DNA of 64,000 nt from Choristoneura fumiferana (Eukaryota > Arthropoda > Insecta > Lepidoptera > Tortricidae): contig NC_133478.1 of the NCBI RefSeq assembly GCF_025370935.1, positions 18,230,738 to 18,294,737 on the forward strand, given 5' to 3'. The notes under the pieces are model-generated. The model ran no database searches, had not been told where the DNA came from, and saw only the letters and a list, made by a program, of their open reading frames with translations. Of this stretch, positions 39,835 to 53,430 are shown piece by piece. The translations under genes and the position numbers were made by a program. The first letter of the stretch is position 1, and each line of letters begins with the position of its first letter.

Positions 39835-40175
39835 GAATACGGTATTTGACTATTTTGTATATGTTTTATAAATTAAAACTACACAATGCCTGTTATCGAA
39901 TAGAAAAACAATTTTTAAGCTACCTTTACAAATAACAAAGTTATAAAGGTTTGAAATTCAAGATTAGACAGAGAAAGACATATTGGCATGTGACGTCACA
40001 CGCCAGAAAAGCGTTTGAGAAAGAGGCAGGTATATAGATTTTTCAAAAAAATCACCATAAATCCAATTTTCAATCGATTTAAATTTTCTCTTCGCTAAAC
40101 ACTATCTGTCTATCTATATTTTCATAATAATATTAAGATATGGCAAAATCAGGAGTTGTCAAATACCGTATTGTA
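39835..40175 (+). repeat. MITE with AATACGGTATTTGAC ends, copy 1
   Basis: The ends AATACGGTATTTGAC and GTCAAATACCGTATT are inverted. The interior matches the copy at 49726-50042 in the opposite orientation (CTCTTCGCTAAACACT, AACCTTTATAACTTTGTTAT). Confidence 0.8.
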
Positions 40176-40193
40176 GATTTAACGCAATTCTAA

Positions 40194-40334
40194 GGGCATG
40201 TTTCTCCACCTGTAGACTAACTTTAAGTGTCAGATAAAAGTAATACAGTCTTTGTTTATTCGGACAAAACAAACAGAGACGACATCACTGATATCCGTCT
40301 CTTAAAGTTAGTCGACAAGTGGTGAAACAGGCCC
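40194..40334. repeat. MITE with GGGCATGTTTC ends and TAA target duplication
   Basis: GGGCATGTTTCTCCAC with AGACTAACTTTAAG is inverted as CTTAAAGTTAGTCGAC and GTGGTGAAACAGGCCC, with TAA on both sides. It starts 19 bases after the previous MITE. Confidence 0.8.
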
Positions 40335-40882
40335 TAAATGTTTACTTTGCTGGGTAGTGTTAGTACGCATGGTTATAATAACCTCTACCCATTTAATCTG
40401 TCTAGCTCTCCAAAGTTTCTCTAAATTCGTACAGGTTATGACGCAAAATCGGCTGAATCGATCATGTTTCGAGCACCTCCGTGAAGCATGCGGAGACGTA
40501 ATGAGGCCTGTGTGCTAACTTGATGCTAGACGAGAAAGGTAGTTCGTTGACCCGCGTGACATAACCGCGATTTGGCAGACTCGCAACATTTGGTTAACTT
40601 GCGCGTTGGGCGTTAGGGGGAACTCTAACTTGGTTTATTATGTCAGTTGTTCATGCATTCCGAAAGCGCTGGTAGTTTAAAAAATGACGTGTAAAAGTGC
40701 CCATTGCGGCCTATTTACTGAATAAATTATTTGAATTTTAATTAATCGTGATCACTTCTGATGTGGATTTAGATTCAGATTTTTTTCACCTTGTCTCGTC
40801 AGTGGTAATCCAATATGTATTTCAATTCCCTTTTTAGCAGGAATCCAACTTATTTAATCGTTTTTATGGTCTAAGAGCAGCT

Positions 40883-41546
40883 GAAGATCGACCTTTACCT
40901 ATCTGATAACCGGATGAGACATATTTTTTACATACACGCCTATGATAGCTTGCCTATCGAAAAGTGTTCATGGCTATTTTAAATTAAATTAATTTTAGTC
41001 CATTTATTTGGATTACCTTCACTCTTTTCATAGGCGAGTCAATATCGGTAACTACACCGATCTTGACTCGCCTGTTCATACCCGCTTGCCAGGTAGCCAT
41101 GTACAAAAATAATTAGGCAAGCCTACCAAGGCATATTCTCTGCATTAAAAACTATCAGTTGGTATAAAACAAATCCGGTTATGAAAAGAGTGAAGGTAAT
41201 CCAAATAAATGGACTAAAATTAATTTAATTTAAAATAGCCATGAACACTTTTCACTTTTCGGTGTAGTTAGTTACCGATATTGACTCACCTATTCATACC
41301 CGCTTGCCAGGTAGCCATGAACAAAAATAAGTAGGTAAGCCCACCAAGGCGTATTCTCTGTTAAAAACTCTCAGTTGGTTATCAAAAGAGGTAATCCAAA
41401 TACGTAAATGGACTAAAATTAATTTTATTAAAAATAGCCATGAACACTTTTCGATATGCAAGCTATCATAGGCGTGTTTGTAAATAAATAATATTTAATA
41501 AACAATGTCTCATCCGGTTATCACAGATGGGTGAAGGTCGATCTTC
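40883..41546. mobile_element. Foldback element with a duplicated right arm, about 660 bp
   Basis: The left arm (GAAGATCGACCTTTACC, ATAACCGGATGAGACAT, GCCTATGATAGCTTGC) is inverted at the far right (ATGTCTCATCCGGTTAT, GGTCGATCTTC). The inner arm from GGATTACC to GGCTATTTT is answered twice on the right, at about 41180-41245 and 41390-41455. Each copy is preceded by CATACCCGCTTGCCAGGTAG, so a block of about 200 bases is tandemly duplicated. Confidence 0.8.
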
Positions 41547-41901
41547 CACGTCTCCTCTACTATTACATGTCTTCGCATGATTGCAACTTATTTATCATAT
41601 GCAATTAATATGGGCAGGTCATAAAAAGATGGCAGAACAGAACACAGAAATGAAATTGAAACTACAGTTTTAAAATAAACAAACGCTATGGTTCATTCAA
41701 GATAATTACGTGATCGAAGGCTTTGTCACTATAAAAGATAAGTAATTTTACAATCTCGAATGTAATGTAATTCTTGTTCGGTCGCAATTGACACGATTGC
41801 TATTCGAGTGTCTGGCTCCGCTCACTAAAAACTAAAACATTAAGCACGTGAATGTCAATTATGTAATCACTGTTTACTCGTCAACTTTTGCATCCATTTT
41901 T

Positions 41902-42391
41902 AGGGTTCCGTAGTCAAGTAGGAACCCATATAGTTTCGCCATGTCTGTCCGCCTGTCTGTCTAGAAAGCTGTAATTTGGCATTTAGTGTGGGCTATCGTT
42001 GGATAGGTCTTTTAAAACCATTTGGGTGGTTACTAAGATGATTTTTCTATTCAGTGATCTGTTTGCGAAATATTCCTTTAGTGCAAATTTTTATTAAAAT
42101 CGAGGGTCGTCCCCATACCTAAACCCCCCCCCCCCTAAAATCTAAATCTAGGTAATATAAAATATTAATTGGTAATCAAATTCAGAACAGATTATAGCGG
42201 CTAAGATTGCATGAGAATTATTAGTAGTTTAAGAGTAAATAGCAGCCTAAGGTATAAAATACACCTAAACTTGGAAGATTCCGTACACAATACGAAATCC
42301 TTAGAAAAATATTATTTGTTTTTTTTTCGTAATGGCTACGGAACCCTATCCTGGGCAGTGGGCGTGTCCGACACGCTCTTGGCCGGTTTTT
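41902..42391 (+). repeat. SINE-like dispersed repeat, plus orientation
   Basis: It starts TAGGGTTCCGTAGTCAAG with (TCTGTCCGCC)-like tracts and ends GCTACGGAACCCTATCC and CACGCTCTTGGCCGGTTTTT. It is related to 18676-19207 and 5185-5437. Confidence 0.65.
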
Positions 42392-45247
42392 TACATACTA
42401 GTTTATTTTTCTGTCCAGATACAACACTTTAAATCCTGATCACGAATTGCAGTTATCTTGGTATTTCCTGACTTTCAGTACAATACCTGGTTTTATCTTT
42501 TACAGTAATATACAAGTACAAGTTAGTCAGTCATTAAAGCTATTCTTTGATTTCTTTTTCTGGGTATTATTGAAAAGGCTTGTTCTGTGTTTCGTAAACT
42601 GCATAATTTGACTCAATCTTTTACATGTTGCAAAATGTATGCAGTATGCTCCAAGTTTTAGTAATAACGAGCGTTACCATCTCATTCCGCTTCAAATTGG
42701 ATATAACTCTCGCAATTTCAATTTCACGCAACGTGTAGCACCGGATTAAACAGTGTAAAGGTCGTGCACGCGACGCGCAGTATGCAGCAGAGCAGACACG
42801 CCTATCGACCTCTCGTGATAACATCCATAGCGAATGCTACGAGATTGCTTTGCATTTTAAGGATAAATATGGATCTGTCTGATCATAGTACGAAGTTTTG
42901 TCGTTTTTGTTACGTATGCAGCTCGTTTTTTGTTTAACCTTAATCTAGGTACTAGTTTGATGTCATTGCCTCAGCACTAGCCAGCAGGAGTGGACCTGGA
43001 CCTATAGTCGTCTACCTGATGGGCTTCTATAACTCCTCCTGGTTCGTGCTGAGGCACCTACTAGTGCTAGCGGTACGCCCCGAAATTCAGCTAAATGCTG
43101 TACATGGTGTTAAAAGCATGAAAATTGGAACGATTGATCACACGATAGGTTTCAGAAGTTTTCGTGCTACGGGTCAAATTGATTCTTATGGCCTGCATTT
43201 TTGGCGAACCGCTAGCACTATACTTCAAACTGGTACCGTTTTCCTCTGACTTTACTTTGGATAGTTGTTTGCTTCTAACAGTCCGTGTTATTTTTGAACT
43301 ATTTCCAGGGGTCATATTGCTTTGAAATTTGGTATGGTGGTACCATGAAAGAAAACACGATACTGAAAACGATCGTTGAAATGGCTTGCATTGAAAATTA
43401 TATTTTCAGCTAAAACTTGCTTGTCTTTCAGTGACAAATCTATATCAAATTGTTTTTATTTATCTTCGCAAATCACCCGTAATTCTTCCCAAGTCTATTA
43501 GCTGTGAGAACAATTGACCCGAACATTGGCGGCTCTTAATTCCGATACTAAACTTGTATCAGCAATTTGCTTCATTATTTACCCGTTTGCGATGGGAAGG
43601 GAATGCCTATTGTTCCCGGGTTTCGTCTTGCTTCTTATTGTACTGGCATTTTCGGCTCAGCCATTTTAAGTATATCCCAGATTATACGATTCATTTTATG
43701 GCACCATTACTTTGCGGAACCCGTTTTGTTAATCACACAAATAAATGAGCTCTTTTCATTATGAGTTCCCGCGCAAGCCTCGGCCTAGCCTAACTCACTG
43801 TTACTGCGTAGCTCTTAAAAATATTCGCTTATTTACGTTTTATTTTGTTTCAGTAGGTCTTGCAGTCACGTTTTAATTAAAATGTTTGCGTTAAATAAGC
43901 CTACATTTCTCTGCAGTCATTTAATTATACGGCTCGGCTCACTGACCCATTTCTGCTCCTCGTGTCAGGTTTCTCAAAAGTTCTGGCTGTTCAATTTGCC
44001 ATTCATCCATCAAAACGCTGTGTTTTTAATTTCGTATTCCCTATATAATCCCTGAAAGTAGGTTAGAAACGTGTTGCTGCATCAGCGTTTGTGGGGATGT
44101 TAATTTTTTTAAAGTAATACTTGTCTAGAGGCTCCGAGCCGGCACGACACGACAATCGATAGTCGGCGCCGCGCATGTGCGCCCCCTCCGTAGGCCTTAG
44201 GCGTCCTGAGGCGTCCCAGGCTCCAAGCAGCATCGAGAATCATTTTAAGTGTCCATTGTTTGCTTTGAGAACTTTTTCCTTCCCGAATAAAGGGGTTGAG
44301 GTTTCGGTCTTGAGCGAAGGCTTTGTGTTTCGACCTTTTGAAATTTTTATTCGACTGTTTTATTGTAACCGCTGAAATCTAACACAAATGCTGTCGAGTT
44401 TTGTACGTAAACTGGAAATTTTATACTTTTACAATGGCGCTTTTTTCTTATTGTGTATTAACGTTATTTTAACCTGCGTAAACGAGCAGATAATCCTTCA
44501 TGCCGATCACTGCTTGCTGTTACAGTTGGTTACGTTACTTCTAAGTAATTTACAAGACCTTGCAAGTCCAATGATATTGGTTATTGATATCATTAAGCAA
44601 AGTAAATTCTATATAATACAGTTAAATATCCTCATTAACGCGATATGGTTGATATAATTTAGATAATGTATTTAAATAAGTCCGGTAAAGTTTTGTTTTT
44701 GTAGTGCTTGCAATAAATGATCTTTGCTAGAGCGTTGAAAGGGCTGGCTTTTAAATTTCCTCGCATTGAAGTTTACCTTGCAGCGTGTTAAAACAGCAAA
44801 TTCCACATTGTTCGTATTTAAATGTCTGCTGGCGTGGTTGTGCTATATTTATTTGACACCAAGATGTTTTCCTAGACAGTAAATGTCACTTAATATTTAA
44901 AATCCGTCGACTCGATAAAGCATCTTGAAATGAACTACACTAAATTACTGCGCTTCACAAATGTTTTGACATGCAGAACCCGCCCTCTTCCTTATGTACA
45001 TAAACCACCACTACCATAAGAAATGCTGACATGGTTTGAACTATAAAGGTATACTATTTCATTATCAAAGTTTGGTTAATCGTCTCCAGAGTAAACACCC
45101 GTTGCCAAACAAAACGAATGTTATGCTAGCCACGTATTATTTCTCACAACATTATACTCTAAGCTATAGCTGAAAAGTGAAAACCTTGAATAAATGACCT
45201 GTTGTATGTAGTAACGTGTCCCTATAAAGTCTACGTTCCATAATCGA

Positions 45248-45382
45248 AAAATGACCTGAGTCCCTTAGCAATTCTACGCACTACACATACAACAGAGGCC
45301 AACAGTTTTTGTTTGCGAAATCTGTCATTTGATTGCGATCGCGAGCGTCAGAAACGTTAGGCAATACGACCTCAGGTCATTT
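45248..45382. repeat. Solo copy of the palindrome nested in the CAGGGATGT hAT family
   Basis: AAATGACCTGAG and CTCAGGTCATTT bound it; inside, GTCATTTGATTGCGATCGCG and GTCAGAAACGTTAGGCAATA match the centre of 36811-37212. It seems to be an independent MITE. Confidence 0.7.
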
Positions 45383-48300
45383 AAGTAGTTTGCACCAATA
45401 CCCTCTTATTTTTGTATGTTTTTAAACAACTGCGGCGAAGAGAGTTATGTATTTGTTAAAGTTGTTGCAAAAGTATAACAAAAAGCATGAAGCGAAATTT
45501 TCTTGTTCGTTTATAGCCTTTTGTTGTACCTAATTATTTTTAACTGCTCTACACATCAAAACGCAATCATTTCTCACAAAAATTATAAATTTCATATAAA
45601 TTCAATTCTTCCACAATTTTTTAAAGATACTCTTAGTGCCCATGACTAACTTGACAACTTGCACTGCGTTTGCCACAGTAGCAGCGATCGGGGTTTTTTT
45701 TAAATAATCCATGGAATTAGACGTTACTTCGCTAGGATTCCCGATGGCTAAAACTTGCACTTGAAGCAGTTGCCGAGTAGCAAGATATTAGGTTTAGATT
45801 CTGTTTTTGAGCTTATCTAGTCACGTGTTCTCCTATTCTATGCGGCGCAACAGGAAAGTAGCTAACATTTATAATTTACGCGGTACAAATACTGCCGGCC
45901 TTGACTCATACCTAGGCAAACACGTCTTGACCGCACATTATAATTTTGGCTGTCTGGTCGGCAACTCTTCGCTACGTAGGCTGCATTGTTTATCGTCTTA
46001 ATTAGTTATTCTTTTCGTTAACGACGCTTTAGGAATTGTACTCTACTAATAGCACGAGCCTGTGGTGAGGTTTCATAGTTTTAGTTAAGTTAAAATGGCT
46101 TAAGTTTTAATGGGATATTTCTATTATATCACAAAAGTTCTGTTTGAGGTTTTTAAAAGCATAATCAATCAGGGAAACAACGGCGTTCGTGCAAAAGTTT
46201 TCTACTTTCTGTTAATTGATTTCGGAACGCTTATTGCTGCTCACGCGTATATAGCCCTGAATAAGTAATGCAGTATTTCGGGCTTTGTCATGCTCATGAA
46301 TTTGTAGCATTGTAATTAAAAAATAAAAGTATCTTGTCACGATACTTATTAGGTATTTCATGTAAAAGAGAACGCGTGACACTTGTACAGAGCAGCATCC
46401 GATTTATGTCCCCAGTGACAAGACTTATCGATCGCGCTTACGCTACTCGAATACCTCGCAAGTTTTGCAACCACGTATTTTATTTACAACCTATACATAT
46501 TTTAGTATCACGGTTGGGAGATTTGTCTTACGTGCTTGTATTAAAATTGACAAGTAGCGTCTCAGGTGGCTGGAAGGAGGAGTGGCACTCAACCTGCGGC
46601 GTTAGCTTGAGAAGAATCTCAAGTAGGCCAGACTACTTAACGGTTAAAGCCATCTTCAGCCATATTTTAAGTCACCTTGGAAGGTAAATACATAATTTCG
46701 TGTCACTCAACCTTCAGCAAAGGTTCAGGAACGACTAACTCGCCTCCTCGGTCATTTGGGCATCGTTTAGTTTGTGTGTTGCAATATGTAGCATACATTA
46801 CCCGGGTCATTAGTGAATGGTCGCACAATGGTATCTGATGGCGGCCATTGTGCCGCGGCCGGAAGCTGGCACACGCTGTATCGATGTTTTGACACGAAGC
46901 CGGATGCTTGAGCGATATCAGAACCTGACACTAAGGGCTTTATCAAAATCACTTTTGCAAACTCCTGTGAAATGTGGAAGCATGTTGTTGGCTTTCGCCG
47001 TACGTAATGCGAAATCAGTCGAAAAGGTAAATAAGGAATAAACCTTCGATAATTAGATTATAAAGATAGGTTTTTACAAGCTTTTTTGGCGATTTTTATT
47101 TTTACCACGTAAACCAAATTTCAAGTTAATCCGACCAACATAAAACACTGAAAGTTAAATAGAAGCTTGTAAAAAAAAACGTCTGTTTTCTTGGTTACAA
47201 AATCGATCCCCTATTCTAGAAGCCAGACGGCATCGTTTACTGCGGGAACCTTATCCGGGATTAGCAAATGGATTATTGATTATGACACTGTAATACGAAT
47301 CCATTAACGCTTAATGACGCGTTCATTAGTAGCGGGCAGGTACTTTAAACGGTTAAGCCTGTTTGGAGTGCTAGGAAATTGGCGCTGTTTTATATCTATT
47401 CGTGTAAACAAGTGTCATTACACATACAAAACTACTTGTTTTGGCAAGATTTTAGTGTGTGTTGAGCTTAACTGCACACTGGTTACAGATAACTGTGTTC
47501 GAGCACCCGGAACAGACTGCCTATAAAACACTCACAGTAACACGCTTGCATTTAGATACGTCAATATTGCAGAAAGTTGAGGTTCTTCTGTATATCTGTT
47601 ACAGGAAATCGGAAGAACTACAAGATCTTCCTATTCTCCTTTTACGGCCTACTGCAACTCTTCAAACTAATAACGTTATGCTTTATGCTTACCCCCTGTT
47701 TCACTACTCACTTTGTAATGCCCTTTTTGTTTGTTTTGTCCGTATAAACAGTGACAGCATCACATTTATCTGTCACATAAAAATTATCAATGAGTGGTGA
47801 TATACACTCTTAATCATTTCAACTGAGTGGGCCCCCAAAAATGTAAACAAGCTCACACTGTTGGCTAGTGTTTGTGTACTCGGAAGTGGCTGCTGGTTGC
47901 GCACTGACACAGTGCGCGGGTTGCGTGTAGTGTTACAGCCACCCGACACCCGACATCGTGGCGCGAGTATGCGCAAACAAACGCTTAGAACTTGTAACGC
48001 TATCGTGACCAGAGGCCGTATTTAATTGTCTAATGCGCAGACGCTTGCTGTCGCATTCATTATTTCTTTCTGTCTAGCGGTGTACGATGGTGATAGAAAG
48101 AGACGGTGAAAGCAAAGGCAAGAGCCCGTGCCTCTAGCCTCGGTTCAGCACAACCGTAAGGATTAAGTTTTCATGAGCAGCGGCGGGATTGCAAATATGC
48201 GTATATGATATGATGAATTATTTTAAGTAGAAAACATCATGCGTGTAGTAGTAGTAGTCAGTCTGCCCAACGTTCATGTAAAAATTTAACACATTTACCC

Positions 48301-49725
48301 AACACCACCATCTGTTAAATTCCTATCTTATAGATTTTTAGTTACTGCCAAATAAAATAAAGCAACGTAATAAAGTGGTAAATCGGGGCCTTAATAACTT
48401 ACGTTTAGAAATGGAGCAAAAAAGTAAATCTTTGTATTAGAATTACATACGTACATTATCTTTCCGTTCAATGAGCCTTTACGAAGTCTCAAAATACTAC
48501 AGTTCCCTCCGCCACCGCCCGTCACTCAATCCGCAGTCATACGAAGCCGTCAATGAAATGTTGGTCGCTGTAAACGGCAAATAAACAACGGATATTGTCG
48601 CGTAACGCAACCGACACTTTGTCGTCCGTCGTGTCACACGTAACATCCTGCCCGTTGTTTTCGTTCTGCTTTACGTGGACTGCATTGTTGGCTTGAGACC
48701 GCGGCCATCTTACTAAATCTAATATTGATTAGTTGAACAAGGATAGTTACGTGCCACGAGTATTTCAACTCTAAATACGCAGTTGGATTGATTTTGCGCT
48801 GCAATATTAGTATGCATATATTATGACCATCAGGCTTACTAAACAAGAAATAGTCTTATAGTCTACTTCAAGTTCTACATTTATTGAATGAAACTAGTAA
48901 AAAATCTCAATAAAATAAGAACGTAGCGGTACTAGTAGGTTTGACACGAACATATTCCGCCAATATATTGTTTATTTCTAGTTAATTGCATCGTGTGCGA
49001 GCCTGTTTAGCTTTATCTTATTTTACCGCTTCTATATCTGCCGGTCGGCGTAATCAAGAATTAGAGATACTTCACCGTTACAGTAATGGTTTTTGTTTCA
49101 TTATAAAACACATTACTTCTAGTAGCTTAGCTTCCTTGAAGGAGTCCTGCCAAAGGTGGTATTTGGGAATACTCAGTTACTACAGTAATACTGACTTAAA
49201 TAGGTGGCGGCAAAAAGTAGTGACGAAACGAATAATGATCCTATTCTATCGAGTCTACGTAATTTCACCAGTTCACATTCATCGATTGCACACCGCTCCC
49301 ATCTACTTGGCATTTGTAAAAGTGACCATTGAAATTTTCCACAATTGGACTCTTCGTGAGGCTGCCGTGAGTTGAAAGCATCCATTCAGCCGCGTTCCAC
49401 TTTGTTTCATCCGTGGAGTGGCGCAGTGCGGTCTCACAATAATTGGACCGCAGCCGTGCCTTGACACTGGCTCTGGCTCGGTCTCTACTCTGCTACGTTC
49501 TCGACTTTTGCCTCTCGAAGAGTCGGGAACAGGATGGTGTTGAGAGATGACACAGCACGATTAGGGTTTGCTCTACTCGCTACTAACTAAGTCTTGATGA
49601 CGAACGCGTTAAGATGGTTTTTGATTGGCCAGCTGAGCCATATTTCACCCACGCTGACTGACAGGTGCGACTACTACTTTCATAGAGAGCAATTTTGAAA
49701 AGCGTATGTTAATCACGAAACACTA

Positions 49726-50042
49726 CAATACGGTATTTGACTACTCCTGAATTTGGCATGTCTTATATATTATTATGAAAATATAGGTACACAAAAAGTG
49801 TTTAGCGAAGAGAAAACATAAATCAGTTAAAAATTGGATTTATAGCGATTTTTTGAAAAATCTATATACCTGTCTCTTTCTCGAATGCCAGTATGTATTT
49901 CTCTGTTTAATCTTGGATTTCAAACCTTTATAACTTTGTTATTTGTAAAGGTAGCTTAAAATTTGTTTCTCTATTCGATAACAGGCATTGTAAAGGTTTA
50001 ATTTATAATACATATAAAAAACAGTCAAATACCGTATTGTAA
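49726..50042 (-). repeat. MITE with AATACGGTATTTGAC ends, copy 2
   Basis: It has the same ends and interior as 39835-40175, in the opposite orientation and with about 25 fewer bases. Confidence 0.8.
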
Positions 50043-50069
50043 TGTAAACCTGGAGGGCTATTACTAAAT

Positions 50070-50260
50070 TCGAAAATCGAAGTGCGTCCGTTTTTGTCTG
50101 TACGTCTGTATGTCTGTGTCTGTCTGTCTGTCTGTGGCACTGTAGCTCTTAAACGGGTCGACCGATTTGAATGCGGTTTTTTTAATTGAAAGCTGGTTTT
50201 CTTGCGATGGTTCAGCCGTTTTTGAGATATTGAACTTTGAAGTGACATTGTCGGGGTTTT
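50070..50260 (-). repeat. SINE/LINE tail, inverted relative of 8625-8805
   Basis: It contains CTGTGTCTGTCTGTCTGTCT, GGCACTGTAGCTCTTAAACG and GTCGACCGATTTGAAT, the same motif order as at 8625-8805, with the (CAGA)n tract on the opposite strand. Confidence 0.5.
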
Positions 50261-51229
50261 CCAACTTTTTGATGTTTAGGTTATTTAGTTTATGATATGA
50301 AATCCAACCGTGAGCGATCGTTTTTTATAAAAATGACTGGGCTCATATATGCTACAAAGGTGGTGTTTTTTGTTGACGATGTTATAGATTAACACATTTT
50401 CATATTGTGATGTTATGTTTGTTCAAGTGAGGGGCTAGAATTGCTACCGTTTGCTTTGCATTAATTCAGTTCAAGAACTCTCACCAGTTATCTACATCAC
50501 GTGTATTTTTTCCATTTTGTGAACAATTCGTATTTCAAATTGTTAAAAATCCCACTTCCCACTAATATTAAGTTTATGTAAACGTTGTTGCTCTTTCACG
50601 CAAAAATTACTGAATGGGTTTTAATAATAATGTGTAGCCCATACATCAGAATATCACATAGGCTTACCCCGATATTCTCACGGTATTGGGATAAAATCTC
50701 AAATCTCAATCGCTGAGTTTGGGTTTTAAATGTAACGTCAACAAAGAGTATTCCTACAGGAAATTGGTTTGCCGCGGGAAATATCACCATTGATAAGAAA
50801 TACATCCATTGTTTGATTATTATTACAATCTATTATAGACTTGCACCAAGCGGGCATTCAGCAATTTGCGTGCCACTATAAAACCCGCGGATGTTTACTT
50901 CGCGCGCGCCGTAACTTCAAGAGTGCGGTGGCCAATGCCGCGGTGGCTTCAAGGCCTTCAAGGGCTTCGTATTATGTACACTACTCGCCGTTACGATAGC
51001 CGCAGTATGTGACAAACCTAGCCTCCTCCACGAACGTACAAGGTAAAGGACTGGATATGATTTGTAAGATCAAGTTGGGAGTTTACGATGTCCCAATATC
51101 TGTAGGACAACTTTGAAGTTCAAGCATAGATTCAGGACGGAAATTTTTAGCAGCCTAGACATAAATTATTGAGTGTATTATTAGGGGAAAATTATTGCTA
51201 CATCATAAACAGTACCTGGGCGAAAATTC

Positions 51230-51400
51230 GATAATAAGCTTTTTTCCAGAGAAGACCAAGCTAGATCGAGTTGTCATCCCCGAAAACATACCAAATTTCA
51301 TCGAAATCGTTGGAGCAGTTTCCGAGATCCCCGAAATATTGGTATAAATATATACATATATACAAGAATTGCTCGTTTAAGGTATTAGATAGATAGATAA
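51230..51400 (+). repeat. Dispersed repeat with ATATATACA tract
   Basis: CCAAATTTCATCGAAATCGT, TGGAGCAGTTTCCGAGATCC and ACAAGAATTGCTCGTTTAA are typical of a common lepidopteran repeat tail. Confidence 0.5.
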
Positions 51401-52583
51401 CTTGTGTAAAATAATGTATATGCATAGAACGGTACAGGATCATCAGTATCAAAAGCATATTCTTTAATATTTTGCCCTAGGCCGCTTAGTCTTGAATCGT
51501 TTTAAGTTCTGCTATGAAAACGCTGTGACGTTTTTAATAGAGTTCTTATCAAATAATTGCAAGAACGCGATAGTAATGTTCTTGAAAAGTGGTTTTGGAA
51601 TGGCGTAAAAAACGCATATCGAAAGAAAACGTTAAATGCAGTGCTGTGTTTATTTCTTGCTACGAATGTTTCGTTTTGACATGAGCAATCCGGAACCTTG
51701 ACTCCTTTCCCAACGCGAGGATAGGCGCGTGCTCACGTCACACGCGGATTTTTTATCAGACTTCATGGAAGCCTCGTTAACAATCAGGTCTGTCAACATT
51801 TACTCTGCACGTACATCGGCTTTGTTCGGATTTCACATTCGAACCTGCGTCACTAAAAGATTAAACGATCGGTCCTGTCGCCACTGAACTATGATAATTT
51901 TAGTTGGACGCAAACAATGGGTAACAGCTCCCTGATAACACAATCAAAGGAAAGCACTGACCCGATGACTATTTGCATCTGATCAAGCAAACAGCCGAAG
52001 TCAAAGATAATCCCGGGACAAAGCAAAACAGAAAGGATAATTTATCCGTCTACTTGGGGCTCTCAAGTCAGCAAAAATAAAATATTATCATGCATTTTGT
52101 GCGCCTTATATCTTAACTGCTCCATATATTATCACGAGATACAATTCGGGCTGAACAAGGCAACCATTTGAGATTGTTTCGTATAATATTGTAACTGTTT
52201 TCTTGTTCGTGATAACGAAGCTTTGTTCTTTTGTTTTACAAATGTGATTAATACTCTCTTGTCAGTTTCTATAATTTTTAAACACGAGATTTAGAACACT
52301 TTTTTTGAACTATTTGTATTATCATTATCACTGTATCTTAAAATTTATCCTTCTCATTACAGATTAAAAGTATACTTAATTCATATTATAGTACTAATAT
52401 AAGGTACATTATAGACCTTAACACAATAATAAGACTGTCTTCGCCCTTTTCGTTGCTCGACAGCTTTTCTACACGGCGTTTTTAGTCATCTACATTTGGT
52501 TTCATTTTTACAATTCTCGTTACATTTTTTTATTTCTAAACTATATAAAAACTAGAGCACATTGAAATAACTACAAAAATAAA

Positions 52584-52640
52584 GCTCGGGCTGAGAATCG
52601 AACCCAGTTCCTCGTCTCCGATGCATGTTCCAACCCGAGC
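52584..52640 (-). other. Truncated tRNA-like sequence
   Basis: On the minus strand GCTCGGG and CCCGAGC form a perfect 7-bp acceptor stem and CTGGGTTCGATTCTCAG is the T arm. At 57 nt the D arm is missing. This is most likely a SINE head, not a functional tRNA. Confidence 0.55.
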
Positions 52641-52759
52641 AGTTGCCGTATAAGACGAAATTTCTCATCGCGTTCTCGAAACACTTTATTTTTCATACTT
52701 GAATCTTTTGTTGCCTGGTGTCACCTACTCCCAAATGTATGTCTGTACTCTGTACGAAA

Positions 52760-53430
52760 CGGATGCACATGCAGTTCTTCTTGTTTCATTGACAGCAGTG
52801 AATCGGTTCGCAGGTTTGTCCAGGTTTCCTCACGATGTTTTCCTTCACCATAAAACTCGTAAAATATAATTTCGCACATGAATATCGAAAAACTCAGCGG
52901 TGCGAGCCGGGATATCAACCAGGGATGTAACGGATGTGGTTTTATCGGAACCGAAAGCGGGACCAGATGTTTTCAATTTATTTTATCGGTACCAGAAACG
53001 GAATCGGAACCGAAAACGGAACCAGAACCAGAATCGGAGCCTGAGTGATAGGTGAACGAGATGTTAAGGGTTGGTCTACTAAACCTGAGGGTTTATTGCG
53101 TAACGTTTCTGACACTCGCGATTACTATCAAATGATAGTTTTCGCATACAAAAACTGTCATTTGATTGAGATCGCGAGTGTCAGAAACGTTACGTAACCC
53201 TCTGTATGTTTTTGATGTACGCCGCTCATCATGTCGTCGCCGCGCTAAGCATTGATATCCGATATAACTTCCGTTTCAAAAATAACTGAACCGGAACCGA
53301 AACGGATGTTTAATATCAAACTGAAGTTCCGACTTAACGGAATCGGAGCTCCGTAACATCCCTGGTTTGAACCCACGATTTTCTGCTTGAGAGGCCATAA
53401 GTCAAACCACTAGGCCACCACGGGCTTAAT
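52760..53430 (-). mobile_element. Inverted tRNA-SINE, split by a hAT-like element
   Basis: 52800-52919 and 53365-53430 together are the inverted SINE of 38712-39012 (body AGGTTTCCTCACGATGTTTT; head GGCCACCACGGGCTT). The break is in the B box, where 52920-53364 inserted. Confidence 0.8.
52920..53364. mobile_element. Nonautonomous hAT-like element, family CAGGGATGT, copy 2 (445 bp)
   Basis: The ends are CAGGGATGTAACGGA and TCCGTAACATCCCTG. Flanks ATATCAAC and GTTTGAAC are a decayed 8-bp duplication (5 of 8). The interior is the reverse of 36811-37212, including the nested palindrome, plus about 38 extra bases. Confidence 0.9.

Noticed and set aside
46334..46687. 117-aa open frame in the gene-poor region
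   Set aside because: No conserved motif, no splice or regulatory context, composition like its surroundings.
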